DNA of 64,000 nucleotides, from contig OZ251226.1 in NCBI GenBank assembly GCA_965240325.2, forward strand, positions 124,001 to 188,000, in the 5' to 3' direction. A program made the translations under genes and the position numbers. Source of the stretch: Rebecca billardiae RCC1528 (taxonomy: Eukaryota > Haptophyta). The notes under the pieces were generated by a model. It did no database searches and had not been told where the DNA came from. It saw only the letters and a program-made list of their open reading frames with translations. Below, one piece after another: positions 56,295 through 64,000 of this stretch (the stretch's first letter is position 1; every line of letters starts with the position of its first letter).

Positions 56295-57311
56295 TCCAAA
56301 GTAGGCAGCAAACAGGCCGGTGTCGAGCGTCGCCGACATGAGGATGAGCCGGAGGCTCGGCTGCGCGCGCAGGATGTCGCGGAGCACCATCAGCAGGAAG
56401 TCCGACTCCATCGAGCGCTCGTGCACCTCGTCCACGAACAGGTGCGTCACGCCGCGCAGACGCTCGCTCCCGCCGCCGCCGCCGCCGTCGGCGCCGGCGG
56501 GCGCGTGCGCCGCGTCCGCCTCGTCGGCCAGCCTGCGCATCAGGATGCCGGTCGTGCAGAAGACGAGGCACGTCTGCGCGGAGACGCGGCTCTCGAGCCG
56601 GATCGAGTACCCCACCACGCCGCCCACGCCCTCGCCGCGCTCCGCCGCCACGCGCTCCGCAACGCCCATCGCAGAGATCCGGCGCGGCTGCGTCACGACG
56701 ATCGAGCAGCGCTCGCCGCGCGCCGCCGCGTCCTCCAGCACGTACTGCGGCAGCTGCGTGGACTTGCCGCAGCCCGTGTCGCCCTCGACGACGACGACCT
56801 GGTGCGCGCCGATTGCGTCGAGCACGCGCTGCCGGTACGCGAACGCGGGCAGCGCCTCGCGCTGCGCCCGCAGCGGGTTGCCCGCGGGCGGCGGCGGCAC
56901 TCGCAGCCCGCCGCCGCCAAAGCCGCCGCCCTGCGGCGCGCGCCGGCCGCGCCGGCGGCTCGGGTCGTTGTCGTCGGCGTGCGGCGTGGGCTCGAGCGCC
57001 TCGACCTCCGCGCGCGCCACCGTGCCCACCTCGTCGTACTCCGTGTACACCACGTCGAGCACCTCGCCGCCCGCGTGCACGCGCAGCACGCGCGCGTCGA
57101 ACCAGCCGCTCTCCTCCTCGTCCTCGTAGTACGCGCGCACGCGCTGGCCCGGGTGGAGCGGCGTGACGAAGTGGGCCTTGGCGCCGAGGCTGGTCTCCTG
57201 CAGCGCCGAGCGGATGCTCTCCTCGCTCGTCTCCGCCATCCCCACCGCGACCGCGCCGCGCTCCGCTGGCTGCTTGGGCGCGCGCGGCGCCGGAGACGCG
57301 CCCGCCTGCTT

Positions 57312-57343
<32 letters not shown>

Positions 57344-57644
57344 AGTTGGGCGCGTCGCCCCCCGGCGCGGGGCCACCTGCCCCGCCGCGCGCACGCCCGC
57401 GCGCGCCGCCGCGCCCGCCGCCTCCGCCGGCCCCGCCGCCACCGCGCCCTCGCGCGCCGCCGCGGCCCCTCCCTCCGCCGCCGCCGCCGCCGCCGCCCGA
57501 CTTGCTCTGCACGAGTCGGCCGTTGACCCAGTTCCCAAAGTTGAGCGGCAGGCCGGTGCGAGGGTCGCGCACGATCCCGCCGCCGCCGCCGCCGCCGCGC
57601 CCGCCGCGCGCCCCGCGCCCGCCCCCACGGTTCGAGCCGCCCAT
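53622..57644 (-). CDS. DEAH-box RNA helicase with Gly-rich and Tudor-like N-terminus (1340 aa)
   Basis: Single exon. The N-terminus is RGG/Gly-rich, then a Tudor-like fold (~175-210, SGWFDARVLRVHAGGEVLDV, VVYTEYDEVG). The helicase core has motif I EGDTGCGKST (~285-294), Ia TQPRRISAMGVAERVA, motif II DEVH (~402), motif III SATLD (~435), motif IV-like LIFLPGLKEIQALHELLL, V TNIAETAITIDDV and VI QRRGRAGRVRPG. HA2 (~LPVDVRIGKLLLLGSIFGVA) and OB-fold regions (YAEKVRTSGPVYVRDCAPVS) follow. This is the DHX29/36/57-type DEAH family: ATP-driven RNA unwinding in translation or RNA quality control. A ~110-residue Gly/Ala insertion follows motif III. The start ATG 57644 gives MGGSNRGG; 57719 is an alternative. 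Confidence 0.88.
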
Positions 57645-57830
57645 GCGGCAGGTGACGACGTGCGTGCGCAGACGGGCGATGCGCCCGCGGATGCAGGCCT
57701 CCACGATGCCGTTCGTCAAAGTGCGTGCGCGGCGTCAAGGCTGGAAGCTGCGCCGACGACGACGGTTGGTCGAATCAAGGGTGTCGTCGAATGGTCGCCT
57801 GGTACTTGCACAAGTATCCGAAGCGGCGCG
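57645..57830. promoter_or_regulatory. divergent promoter region
   Basis: 186 bp between the helicase ATG (-) and the signal-peptide protein ATG (+). Lower GC than the adjacent coding sequence. No TATA box recognised. Confidence 0.35.
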
Positions 57831-59087
57831 ATGCGGCCACAGCTGCGCCGGGCAGCGACGACCGCCGCGCTGATCGCGCTGTGCGCCGGGGACGCCCACG
57901 CGCTCCCCGACGCCGACGCCATCGCCTCGACCCTGCGCAACGCCTCCGGGCTGCTCAACGCGACGGACGCCATCCTCGACCGCGAGCGCGTCGTGCACAA
58001 GTTTGCGGCGACCACACACTCGCTCTCCGCGGAGCAGGTGCTGCAGCTCAACCAGTGGATCGACCGGCTGCAGGACGTGATCCGTGCGGAGCAGCAGGTG
58101 ATCAGCCACGCGCCGGGCGTCGCCGCGCGCGAGACCGCGGAGCACGCCGCCGAGGCCAGCCTGCAGCAGCTGCGGCGCGCGGCCGATGCGGTGCATGAAT
58201 CCCTCGACCGGGCGATGCGCGAGGCGCGGGCGCACAGCGCGCCGGAGGAGGCCGTGCGCGCGCTGGAGGGCAGGCTCGAGCAAGCCGAGGCGCAGATCGC
58301 GCGCGAGGCGCAGGAGCTCGGGCAGCACACCCTCGACGAGGCGCTGCGCGAGGGCTCGGCCGAGGCGCGCGCGGGGATGGCAGCCGGCAGCGCGGCAGAG
58401 CAGAGCGCTGCACAGGCCGCCGGCATGGCCCCCGACGCACCGGTGGGCGCGGCAGCCCCGAGCTCGCTCCAGGCCATCGCCTCGCAGGGCGCGCGCTGGG
58501 CGGCGGCGTGGACGGGCCCGCGCCTCGGCAGCACCGCCGCCGCCACCGCCGCCGAGCGAGCAGCGCCGTGGGCGCCTGAGCCCTCGAGGCTCGCTGAGCG
58601 CGTCTCGCGCGTGGCCGCCGCGGGCATCGCGCGCCAGGGCGTGCTCGCGGCGCGGCCTGGCGACAGTGCACGCAGCCGTGGCCCCGACCTGCCCGCGCCG
58701 CCGGCCGTCGCCGACCGAGCGCGGCGCGGCGCCGCACCGGCCGCGCGCGCAGCTCCCGTGCCACTGCTGACTGCGCCGCGCCGACGTCACACGCCGGCGC
58801 AGTGGGGCGGCGCGCGGGGCACGTGGCGGCGCGATGTGCTCTCCGGGCTTGCCGCCGCTGCCCTCCTGCTCGGCGCAGCCCTGCGCGCGCGACGCGCGCT
58901 GCAGGCTGGGCGGCCGCGGCGGCGAGGGCCCTGGCTAGTGTCGCGGGCCGCGGCAGCGCCGGCCGAGTGGGTGCGCGCACAGACCGCCTGCCTGGGACCG
59001 CTGAGGGCGGCCGGTCTCGCGGAGCAGCACCCTCTCAGCACGCCCATTCTCAGTATTCTCACCGACGACGCGCGGCCCGCTGCGTAG
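57831..59087 (+). CDS. secretory coiled-coil protein with C-terminal membrane segment (418 aa)
   Basis: Single exon. It has a signal peptide (RRAATTAALIALCAGDAHAL, cleavage near residue 25-28). A helical part (residues ~35-190) contains repeated E/A/Q-rich heptads (AEQVLQLNQWIDRLQDVIRA, ALEGRLEQAEAQIAREAQEL). A low-complexity Ala/Pro region is followed by one hydrophobic segment (~335-350, LSGLAAAALLLGAALRARR) with basic residues after it. This predicts a type I membrane or secreted protein. No known family was recognised. Confidence 0.6.
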   Translation: MRPQLRRAATTAALIALCAGDAHALPDADAIASTLRNASGLLNATDAILDRERVVHKFAATTHSLSAEQVLQLNQWIDRLQDVIRAEQQVISHAPGVAARETAEHAAEASLQQLRRAADAVHESLDRAMREARAHSAPEEAVRALEGRLEQAEAQIAREAQELGQHTLDEALREGSAEARAGMAAGSAAEQSAAQAAGMAPDAPVGAAAPSSLQAIASQGARWAAAWTGPRLGSTAAATAAERAAPWAPEPSRLAERVSRVAAAGIARQGVLAARPGDSARSRGPDLPAPPAVADRARRGAAPAARAAPVPLLTAPRRRHTPAQWGGARGTWRRDVLSGLAAAALLLGAALRARRALQAGRPRRRGPWLVSRAAAAPAEWVRAQTACLGPLRAAGLAEQHPLSTPILSILTDDARPAA

Positions 59088-59583
59088 TGCGTCGAATCCC
59101 CGAGCTGCAGCCAGTGCCGAGTGCGAGAGGGCTCACTCCTCGGCTGTCCGAGCACCGCACTGTCCGACGCGCACTGTTAGAATCAAGAATGAGCCCTGAT
59201 GACTATGAGTGATGGGCTGATGAGTGATGAGGTGTGTCAGGCTGTCCGAAAACGTGAGAGCGACCGGCTGACCGGGTTGAGCAGCTTAGACTGCGACCGT
59301 GCGCGGTGCGTGCGTGAACGCTCACTCAATAACGGTCACAGCATTGACACTCCTGGACCTGGTCAGTGTCGCGGAACTTGAGACTGCAAGCCGGACGCCC
59401 GCCAGGCCGGACCCCTCCGCAGTGCTCACTTTTCTAATGATCAGCCGCGAGAGCCCGACTACCAACGAGACCGCGACGGTCCTCGAACTCGGAAGGTCGG
59501 GCGCGCGGTCGGCCATCAGTCCATCGTGTTTTGCTGGGCGTGGACTGTCGCCATCGACCTTGCGCGAGTGCGCCGGTGGACGG
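59088..59583. other. intergenic region
   Basis: Mixed-composition spacer with GATGAGTGATGAG-type simple sequence (59205-59235). Holds the promoter of the next gene; no other feature seen. Confidence 0.4.
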
Positions 59584-60378
59584 ATGGTGGAGATGGACAG
59601 GCGCTTGGTCGTGTCGATCCTCGGGGCGACGGTCGTGGCGGGCGCCATCATCGGCATCAGCTCCGCCACCATGCGCAAGCCCACCGCTGCCACGCCAACC
59701 CTGGGCGGCGTGAACGCGATGGCGGTCGGTGACTCGGCGCTCGCGTGGCTCGCGTCGCCGTCGGATGCGTGCGGCTCGTGGGAGGCGTCCACGGCGCGTG
59801 CCGCCGCGGTGGACCCTTCGGTCGGCCCGGTCGCCACCGCGTGCGACGCGTTCGACCAGCGCGAGGTCATGGCACCGCTGCCGCAGTCGCCAGTGACGGC
59901 GGCCAGCTGCCAGGCGTGGTGCGAGGCCAATCACCCGCCCGGGGGCGCGGACACCGACGCGTGGTGCTGCGAGCTCTCGCGTGCAGACGGCACGCCCATG
60001 TGCTCGTGGTCCAACGGCTTCGCCCGGCTCGTCGCCTCCGAGGCCGAGACGGAAGGCTCCCAGGCGTACGGCACGTGCGGACCCGCCGCCACGGCGCCCA
60101 GCGCTGACCGGCTCGCCGCCAAGATCTTGCACACGCAGTACGACTGCGGCTCGATGCGGTACTACAAGTCGACGGACGTGGTCAAGGTCGACGGCGACGG
60201 CACGACCACCTGCTCCCAGATCTGCCTCCCGCCCGCCTTCGTCAACATCGCCGAGAAGCACGGCTGCTCGCACGGCCGCTGTGTCGACCTCGGCTTCACG
60301 CAGTACGTGTACTCGACCAAGAACACGGGCATCCCTCTCAACGTGTTCGCCAGGCCGGGCGTGCAGGTGCACTACTAG
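59584..60378 (+). CDS. Cys-rich single-pass membrane protein (264 aa)
   Basis: Single exon. The first or fourth codon may start (MVEMDRR; the second ATG is at 59593). One N-terminal hydrophobic helix (residues ~6-25, LVVSILGATVVAGAIIGISS) with Arg in front predicts a type II signal-anchored or secreted protein. The lumenal part has two Cys-rich modules: ASCQAWCEANHPP...DAWCCELS...PMCSW (~105-145), and QYDCGSMRYYKSTDVVK ... TCSQICLPPAF ... HGCSHGRC (~185-240). The first is PAN/WSC-like in its C-x3-C spacing. No catalytic residues recognised. It shares the type II plus Cys-module plan with the giant protein at 6.8 kb but is not obviously homologous. Confidence 0.6.
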   Translation: MVEMDRRLVVSILGATVVAGAIIGISSATMRKPTAATPTLGGVNAMAVGDSALAWLASPSDACGSWEASTARAAAVDPSVGPVATACDAFDQREVMAPLPQSPVTAASCQAWCEANHPPGGADTDAWCCELSRADGTPMCSWSNGFARLVASEAETEGSQAYGTCGPAATAPSADRLAAKILHTQYDCGSMRYYKSTDVVKVDGDGTTTCSQICLPPAFVNIAEKHGCSHGRCVDLGFTQYVYSTKNTGIPLNVFARPGVQVHY

Positions 60379-60531
60379 GAGGCAGCAGCCGGGCGTCGCT
60401 CGCAGCGACGGCGCGCCAGTGGCGACGCGCGCACACGTGCTCGGGCTGCAGTGCTCCGATCCGCGCCTGAGAGGCGCACGAGTCAGCGCCCGCAAGGGCG
60501 TTCCCGGGATCCTGCCACACGCTCCCGAAAA

Positions 60532-60564
60532 GCAAAGCCCCCCTGGGGGGGCTTTGCCTTTTTT
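60532..60564 (+). terminator. intrinsic-terminator-shaped hairpin plus T-run
   Basis: GCAAAGCCCCCC (60532-60543) pairs perfectly with GGGGGGCTTTGC (60546-60557), then CTTTTTT follows; the left side is preceded by GAAAA. This is 154 bp after the stop codon of the Cys-rich membrane protein. The shape is that of a bacterial or viral Rho-independent terminator, which is unexpected next to a nuclear gene. Function is inference. Confidence 0.5.
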
Positions 60565-60651
60565 CGTATGTATTCAATGTACCCGCTTCAATGGAGGAAG
60601 CCCGTTTCGATAGGAAGGTGGTTCAATTTGGCGTATGACCATCAATAATTA

Positions 60652-60656
60652 ATATA

Positions 60657-60710
<54 letters not shown>
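60652..60710. repeat. (TA)n microsatellite
   Basis: A 59-bp TA dinucleotide tract with one interruption (TATTAT near 60661). Confidence 0.95.
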
Positions 60711-60715
<5 letters not shown>

Positions 60716-61169
60716 CAGAACCGGCCCGGCCGACATCAGTGATCAGGCTGCCGGCGCTGCCTCGGATCTAGCTATAGCTGAGATCGATGCGGTTACACCT
60801 CATGCGGTTGCCGGAACGGCCTGGAGGCAGCGGGCGCTGCAGTCGGGCTGTGATGGGCGCGAATGGGGCTCTGCCAATGCGGGAGTACAGCTAATAAGCT
60901 ATGCGCAGCTCCTGCCGTGTCAGAGCGCGCCATAGCTTAGATAGCAGCACGCTCTCTCCCTCTCAGTGCCGTCTCAGTCTCGACTCTCTCACTCTGTCTA
61001 GGCCTCTGTGCTCTGACGACAACTGTCATCCAGTATACAGCAGTACAGTTTGTAATAAGAATAAGACTCATAAGAGACGACGCACACAGTCGAGACTCGA
61101 GTAAAGGGGTTAAGCCACTATAACTGTCAGGCAGCCGCCATCGTGCGACGACGTGCCCACGCCCACGTG

Positions 61170-61325
61170 CGCGAATTTGTGCGACGTTCACAGCGACGAG
61201 GTCGCGGTCCCCGGCCGCTCCGACGCGCTCTTGACTTCCGCGTGGGACGTGCGGAGGTCAAGAACCCATCCTACTCGTCGACGGTGCCGACCTCGCAGCC
61301 CTGAACGTCGCACAAATTTGAGATT
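61170..61325. repeat. foldback segment with nested inverted repeats
   Basis: Outer arms AATTTGTGCGACGTTCA (61175-61191) and TGAACGTCGCACAAATT (61303-61319) are exact reverse complements. Inner arms CTTGACTTCCGC and GCGGAGGTCAAG differ by one base. The segment can fold into a long hairpin. It may be a small non-autonomous element or a structured RNA. Confidence 0.7.
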
Positions 61326-61692
61326 GGCACCTCTGGCGGGGGCCGCGACACGCATGCCAGGTCCGCGCGGCGCTCTGTGGGCAAGCGAGCCAAGGGGCGC
61401 AGCGAGTCCGGTGCGGCTGTCGTACGGGTCGAGCGCGAGCGCCGAGTCGCAGCCGCGCGCGCGCCGCGCCGCTGGCGCCGGGTCGCCCGGGGGAGAAGGC
61501 GCAGCTGCAGTGCTCCTCTGCCATCACGCGATCCGCCGGCAGAAAGACCAGACTTTGCGCCCAGTTTTGACCAAAACGATGGGTTTTTAACTCCGCGCGA
61601 TCTGGGTAACCTGACACTTATAGTGGCTCGGCCCTTTACTGGAGGTCGCCTGCCTGAGCTGTGTGCGTCTCTTACAGTATTCTTAGTAAACT

Positions 61693-61814
61693 TTTAAATT
61701 CCCCTTTATAACGGGCTCCGGGTGATCAGACTGGCGGCCGAAGCCTCCAGCCCTACCCTGGCCAGCCCCCAACCAACCACCACCCTCACCCAACCTCAAA
61801 CCACTGACCGATAC
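61693..61814 (+). repeat. 122-bp dispersed repeat, copy 2 (promoter-side)
   Basis: Identical at all 122 positions to the complement of 27553-27674. It ends 56 bp before the ATG of the sulfotransferase-like gene and includes a TATA-like TTTATAACGG. Flanking DNA does not match copy 1, and I see no target-site duplication. Confidence 0.9.
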
Positions 61815-61870
61815 GTACCCGCCAAAGTTGCAACGCCAAGGCCGGCCGGGCGGCGGAACCGCAGCACGCC

Positions 61871-62773
61871 ATGCGCAACCGGCGGCACCCGGCGACGACG
61901 ATGCCTCCGCACATCCACGCGTGGCGCCTGATCATGGTATTGGGACTGTGCTGCACGCATGCTGCCCACGCAGCCCACATGGACGACAAGGTCTTCTTCA
62001 TCGGGCAGGGCTCGACGGGCACGCGCACGCTCGCAGAGATGATGCGCGCGCGCGGCTACAAAGCAGTGCACAACTTTTGCCCAGGTGGTGGGAAGACGCC
62101 GTGGGACCACGCGGTGAAGCACCACAACAAGCACAACCCATGTCTCAAGGACAACAACGCCTTCCTCGACCACGGCGATCTGGTCGATCTTCCTTGGCTT
62201 GCTGCCACATACCCAAGCGCGCGCTTTGTGCTCAACGTGCGCCCTCTGCTGAATTGGGTGGTCAGCCGCGTCGACCACGTGGCGAACTTGCGGGAGAAAC
62301 TGGGCTGTCCGCCGTATGGCCTGAGACAGACGTGCCCGCAGCTCGACCACATGCCCGACAACTCGAACATCACTGTCGCGCACTGGATCAAGCGCGTCGC
62401 TGCGATGCAGCGCAGAGCTCTGCATATGTTCAGCAATTCGCGGTCGCTGCGGCAGCGCTTCGTCATCATCGGCCTCGAGACGACGTCGCCCTGCGACGTG
62501 GACAAGCTCTTGGACTGGGTTCTGCGCGATCAGCCCTTGAACAGACGCCAAACGGCACGGCTCGTCAGGCAAGCTGCCGATCTGCCTGCTGGAGGTGAGG
62601 CACGATGCACGAACGCGTCCGCTGAGACGCATGCAGGGGTGGTCTCGCACCCGCAGCGCACAACGACCCGAATACATTCTCTCTTGCGGTCGTTTGGCTG
62701 CGGCCCGTCGATGTGGGACGACGTGCTGTACATTAAATGTGGAGACAAGATCCCGCGTTCGATGCTGCGCTGA
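61871..62773 (+). CDS. sulfotransferase-like secretory protein (300 aa)
   Basis: Single exon with lower GC than most genes here. A basic start and hydrophobic stretch (IMVLGLCCTHAAHAAHMDD, residues ~20-38) form a signal peptide or anchor. Then VFFIGQGSTGTRTLAEMM (~41-58) looks like the P-loop-type 5'-phosphosulfate-binding loop of sulfotransferases, and YPSARFVLNVRPLLNWVVSR (~115-134) matches the 3'-phosphate-binding block (FxxxxRxPxxxxxS-like). These enzymes use PAPS to sulfate sugars or proteins in the Golgi. A downstream Cys pair (ETTSPCDVDKLLDWVL; FGCGPSMWDDVLYIKCGDK) fits the family's disulfide-rich end. The call is moderate; P-loop kinase-like alternatives exist. Confidence 0.6.
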   Translation: MRNRRHPATTMPPHIHAWRLIMVLGLCCTHAAHAAHMDDKVFFIGQGSTGTRTLAEMMRARGYKAVHNFCPGGGKTPWDHAVKHHNKHNPCLKDNNAFLDHGDLVDLPWLAATYPSARFVLNVRPLLNWVVSRVDHVANLREKLGCPPYGLRQTCPQLDHMPDNSNITVAHWIKRVAAMQRRALHMFSNSRSLRQRFVIIGLETTSPCDVDKLLDWVLRDQPLNRRQTARLVRQAADLPAGGEARCTNASAETHAGVVSHPQRTTTRIHSLLRSFGCGPSMWDDVLYIKCGDKIPRSMLR

Positions 62774-64000
62774 CTCGGTAACTAACTCATCGCAACTATA
62801 CTCGACATTATCAACAACTACATCAGTATACACATCCGCGAGAATGATCCGAGAAGTAGAACGCTCTGACCAATTCTATGATGTTTAAAGACTACACAGG
62901 CACGAGGGCGCAGCTCTCCTGATTCGTCTGTAGTGGTACTGGTCCGGAACTCATCGGGAGTCCGGAAGCTTGCAGCAGTGGCAGTGGTGTGACCCGAGGC
63001 CCGGCCGGCGAGGCCGACGAACTACATTTTGGGCCGCCATCATTTTGGAGCAAATCTCCGGGCATATGAATTATGCGATGATGATGGTGCATGGATGCTG
63101 CGACGGTGCATCACTGGCCAGGAGTCAGTCATCAGGAAAAGTCGGGGCTTGCGGCCTGTACTCGTAAGTAGTCGGGCCGCGCGCCGCGTCACCCACGGGC
63201 ACTGCGCCTCGGCGGACCACTGATGATCGGCCGCGGGCGACGTAGTGCCGGTAACTTCTTAGTGTGACCATGCTGCGTATAGCGAGTCAGCACCAGCGCC
63301 AATCGCTAGTCTCAGTTTCTAGCTAGGCCAAATCCGCAGATAGCAAGCCCCAGTTTCTTAACGTGACAGCTCTCCTTATTGCCCGCGATTGCCTGTATTA
63401 GTGTATAGATGATGAGCCTGCTTTCTGATGCGCCGCCCTGCGCCGGGCGACTCGCGTCTGCGCATGCATCTTCTCCGCAAGCCTTGATTGAGCCCGCACG
63501 GACGTGTGGCGCCGCCTCTGGCTTCAGCCGTGCTGTCATCCCCGCAGCAAAGTATGCCGCGGCAGCGCGCGCGCGCTGAGAGCAACCGGCGAGGCGCGCA
63601 TCCCATGTGACCCATGTCCATGACCTGATGAACGGCAGAACGCGCGTGAGCGCCATGTTACAGTACGGTCGTAGACGCGCGCCATGGTGCCTATGTAGCG
63701 GCTTCCCGCGCGTGCGTGCCTGCTCCGCCCTGCTTCCTCGGCAGGCCCGGCAAGTGCCAAGTCGCCCATATATGTCTCTGACTCTGGCTTGACGGAATCA
63801 CGGGAATGCCAGTGGCGCCGGCGGCGCCGTGAAGCTCGCGCTCGCGCGGGCCTCAAGCTGACCTTCGAGGTGCGAGGGCGCAAAGCGCTGCGCCACGCGC
63901 ATGCTACAGTAACAGTAGTTCCCCGCCTCGCTACCGCCCCGCTGCGTCCCATCGGAAGCTCTACTGGACATCGCGCAGCCTCGCCCTGGCCGCTGGCGGC
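62774..64000. other. intergenic region to window end
   Basis: Mixed-composition sequence. A 20-bp near-repeat AGCCCCAGTTTCT/AGTCTCAGTTTCT lies near 63310-63358. No gene is supported; the last ~400 bp become GC-rich and may approach another gene. Confidence 0.4.

Larger units (their letters stand above)
60379..61692. other. intergenic region with several structures
   Basis: Contains a terminator-shaped hairpin (60532-60564), a (TA)n tract (60652-60710), a ~160-bp self-complementary segment (61170-61325) and ends at the 122-bp repeat. No gene is supported; 61380-61560 is GC-rich but has no convincing frame. Confidence 0.5.

Overview
This is nuclear DNA from a GC-rich unicellular eukaryote. Most genes are single-exon or carry a few short introns (92-226 nt in the 14 I could model). 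Most donors read GTGCG and acceptors end in (C)GCAG. Coding regions are extremely GC-rich and full of poly-Gly, poly-Ala and poly-Pro runs, while gene-free stretches are AT-richer with (TA)n tracts. The mix of an animal-type Na/Ca exchanger, a cation-chloride cotransporter, a CFAP97-like ciliary protein, an IBtk-like RCC1 protein and a B12D/NDUFA4-like mitochondrial protein fits a flagellated alga. A haptophyte is my best guess; this is inference, since no rRNA or plastid marker is present.

Layout. 1-20 kb: 3' part of an IBtk-like RCC1 gene; TCF25/Rqc1 (-); a huge type II membrane protein with PAN/Apple-like modules and a glycosyltransferase-like C-terminus; a small B12D/NDUFA4-like gene; a La-motif (LARP) gene. 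20-25 kb: a repeat region with a 22-bp minisatellite, a ~2.4-kb foldback structure whose inverted arms end in 10-bp tandem arrays, a (GT)n tract, a (CGCAG)18 tract and a 70-bp triplication covering the 3' end of the next gene. 25-31.2 kb: a TPR protein (-), the splicing factor CLF1/CRNKL1 (-) and, divergent from it, an F-box/ankyrin-like protein (+). 31.2-34.7 kb is gene-poor.

34.7-50.1 kb is the densest part: Mpv17-family protein (-), CFAP97-like protein (-), a small single-TM protein (+), a membrane-anchored alpha/beta hydrolase (-), UAP1 (-) divergent from an SLC12-type cotransporter (+), a Na/Ca exchanger (-), and a coiled-coil protein (+). 50.1-53.6 kb holds a GC-rich block with unresolved coding-like frames and a compositionally different island. 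53.6-64 kb: a DEAH helicase with a Tudor-like N-terminus (-), a secreted coiled-coil protein (+), a Cys-rich membrane protein (+) and a sulfotransferase-like secretory protein (+).

The genes are not an operon. They are ordinary neighbours, often in head-to-head pairs sharing 180-340 bp. The most unusual items are the foldback element, a 122-bp sequence present twice with no differences (34 kb apart) upstream of two unrelated genes and in the same orientation relative to each, a terminator-shaped hairpin, and the giant PAN/glycosyltransferase-like protein. Exon boundaries were inferred by eye from reading frame, splice consensus and family similarity.
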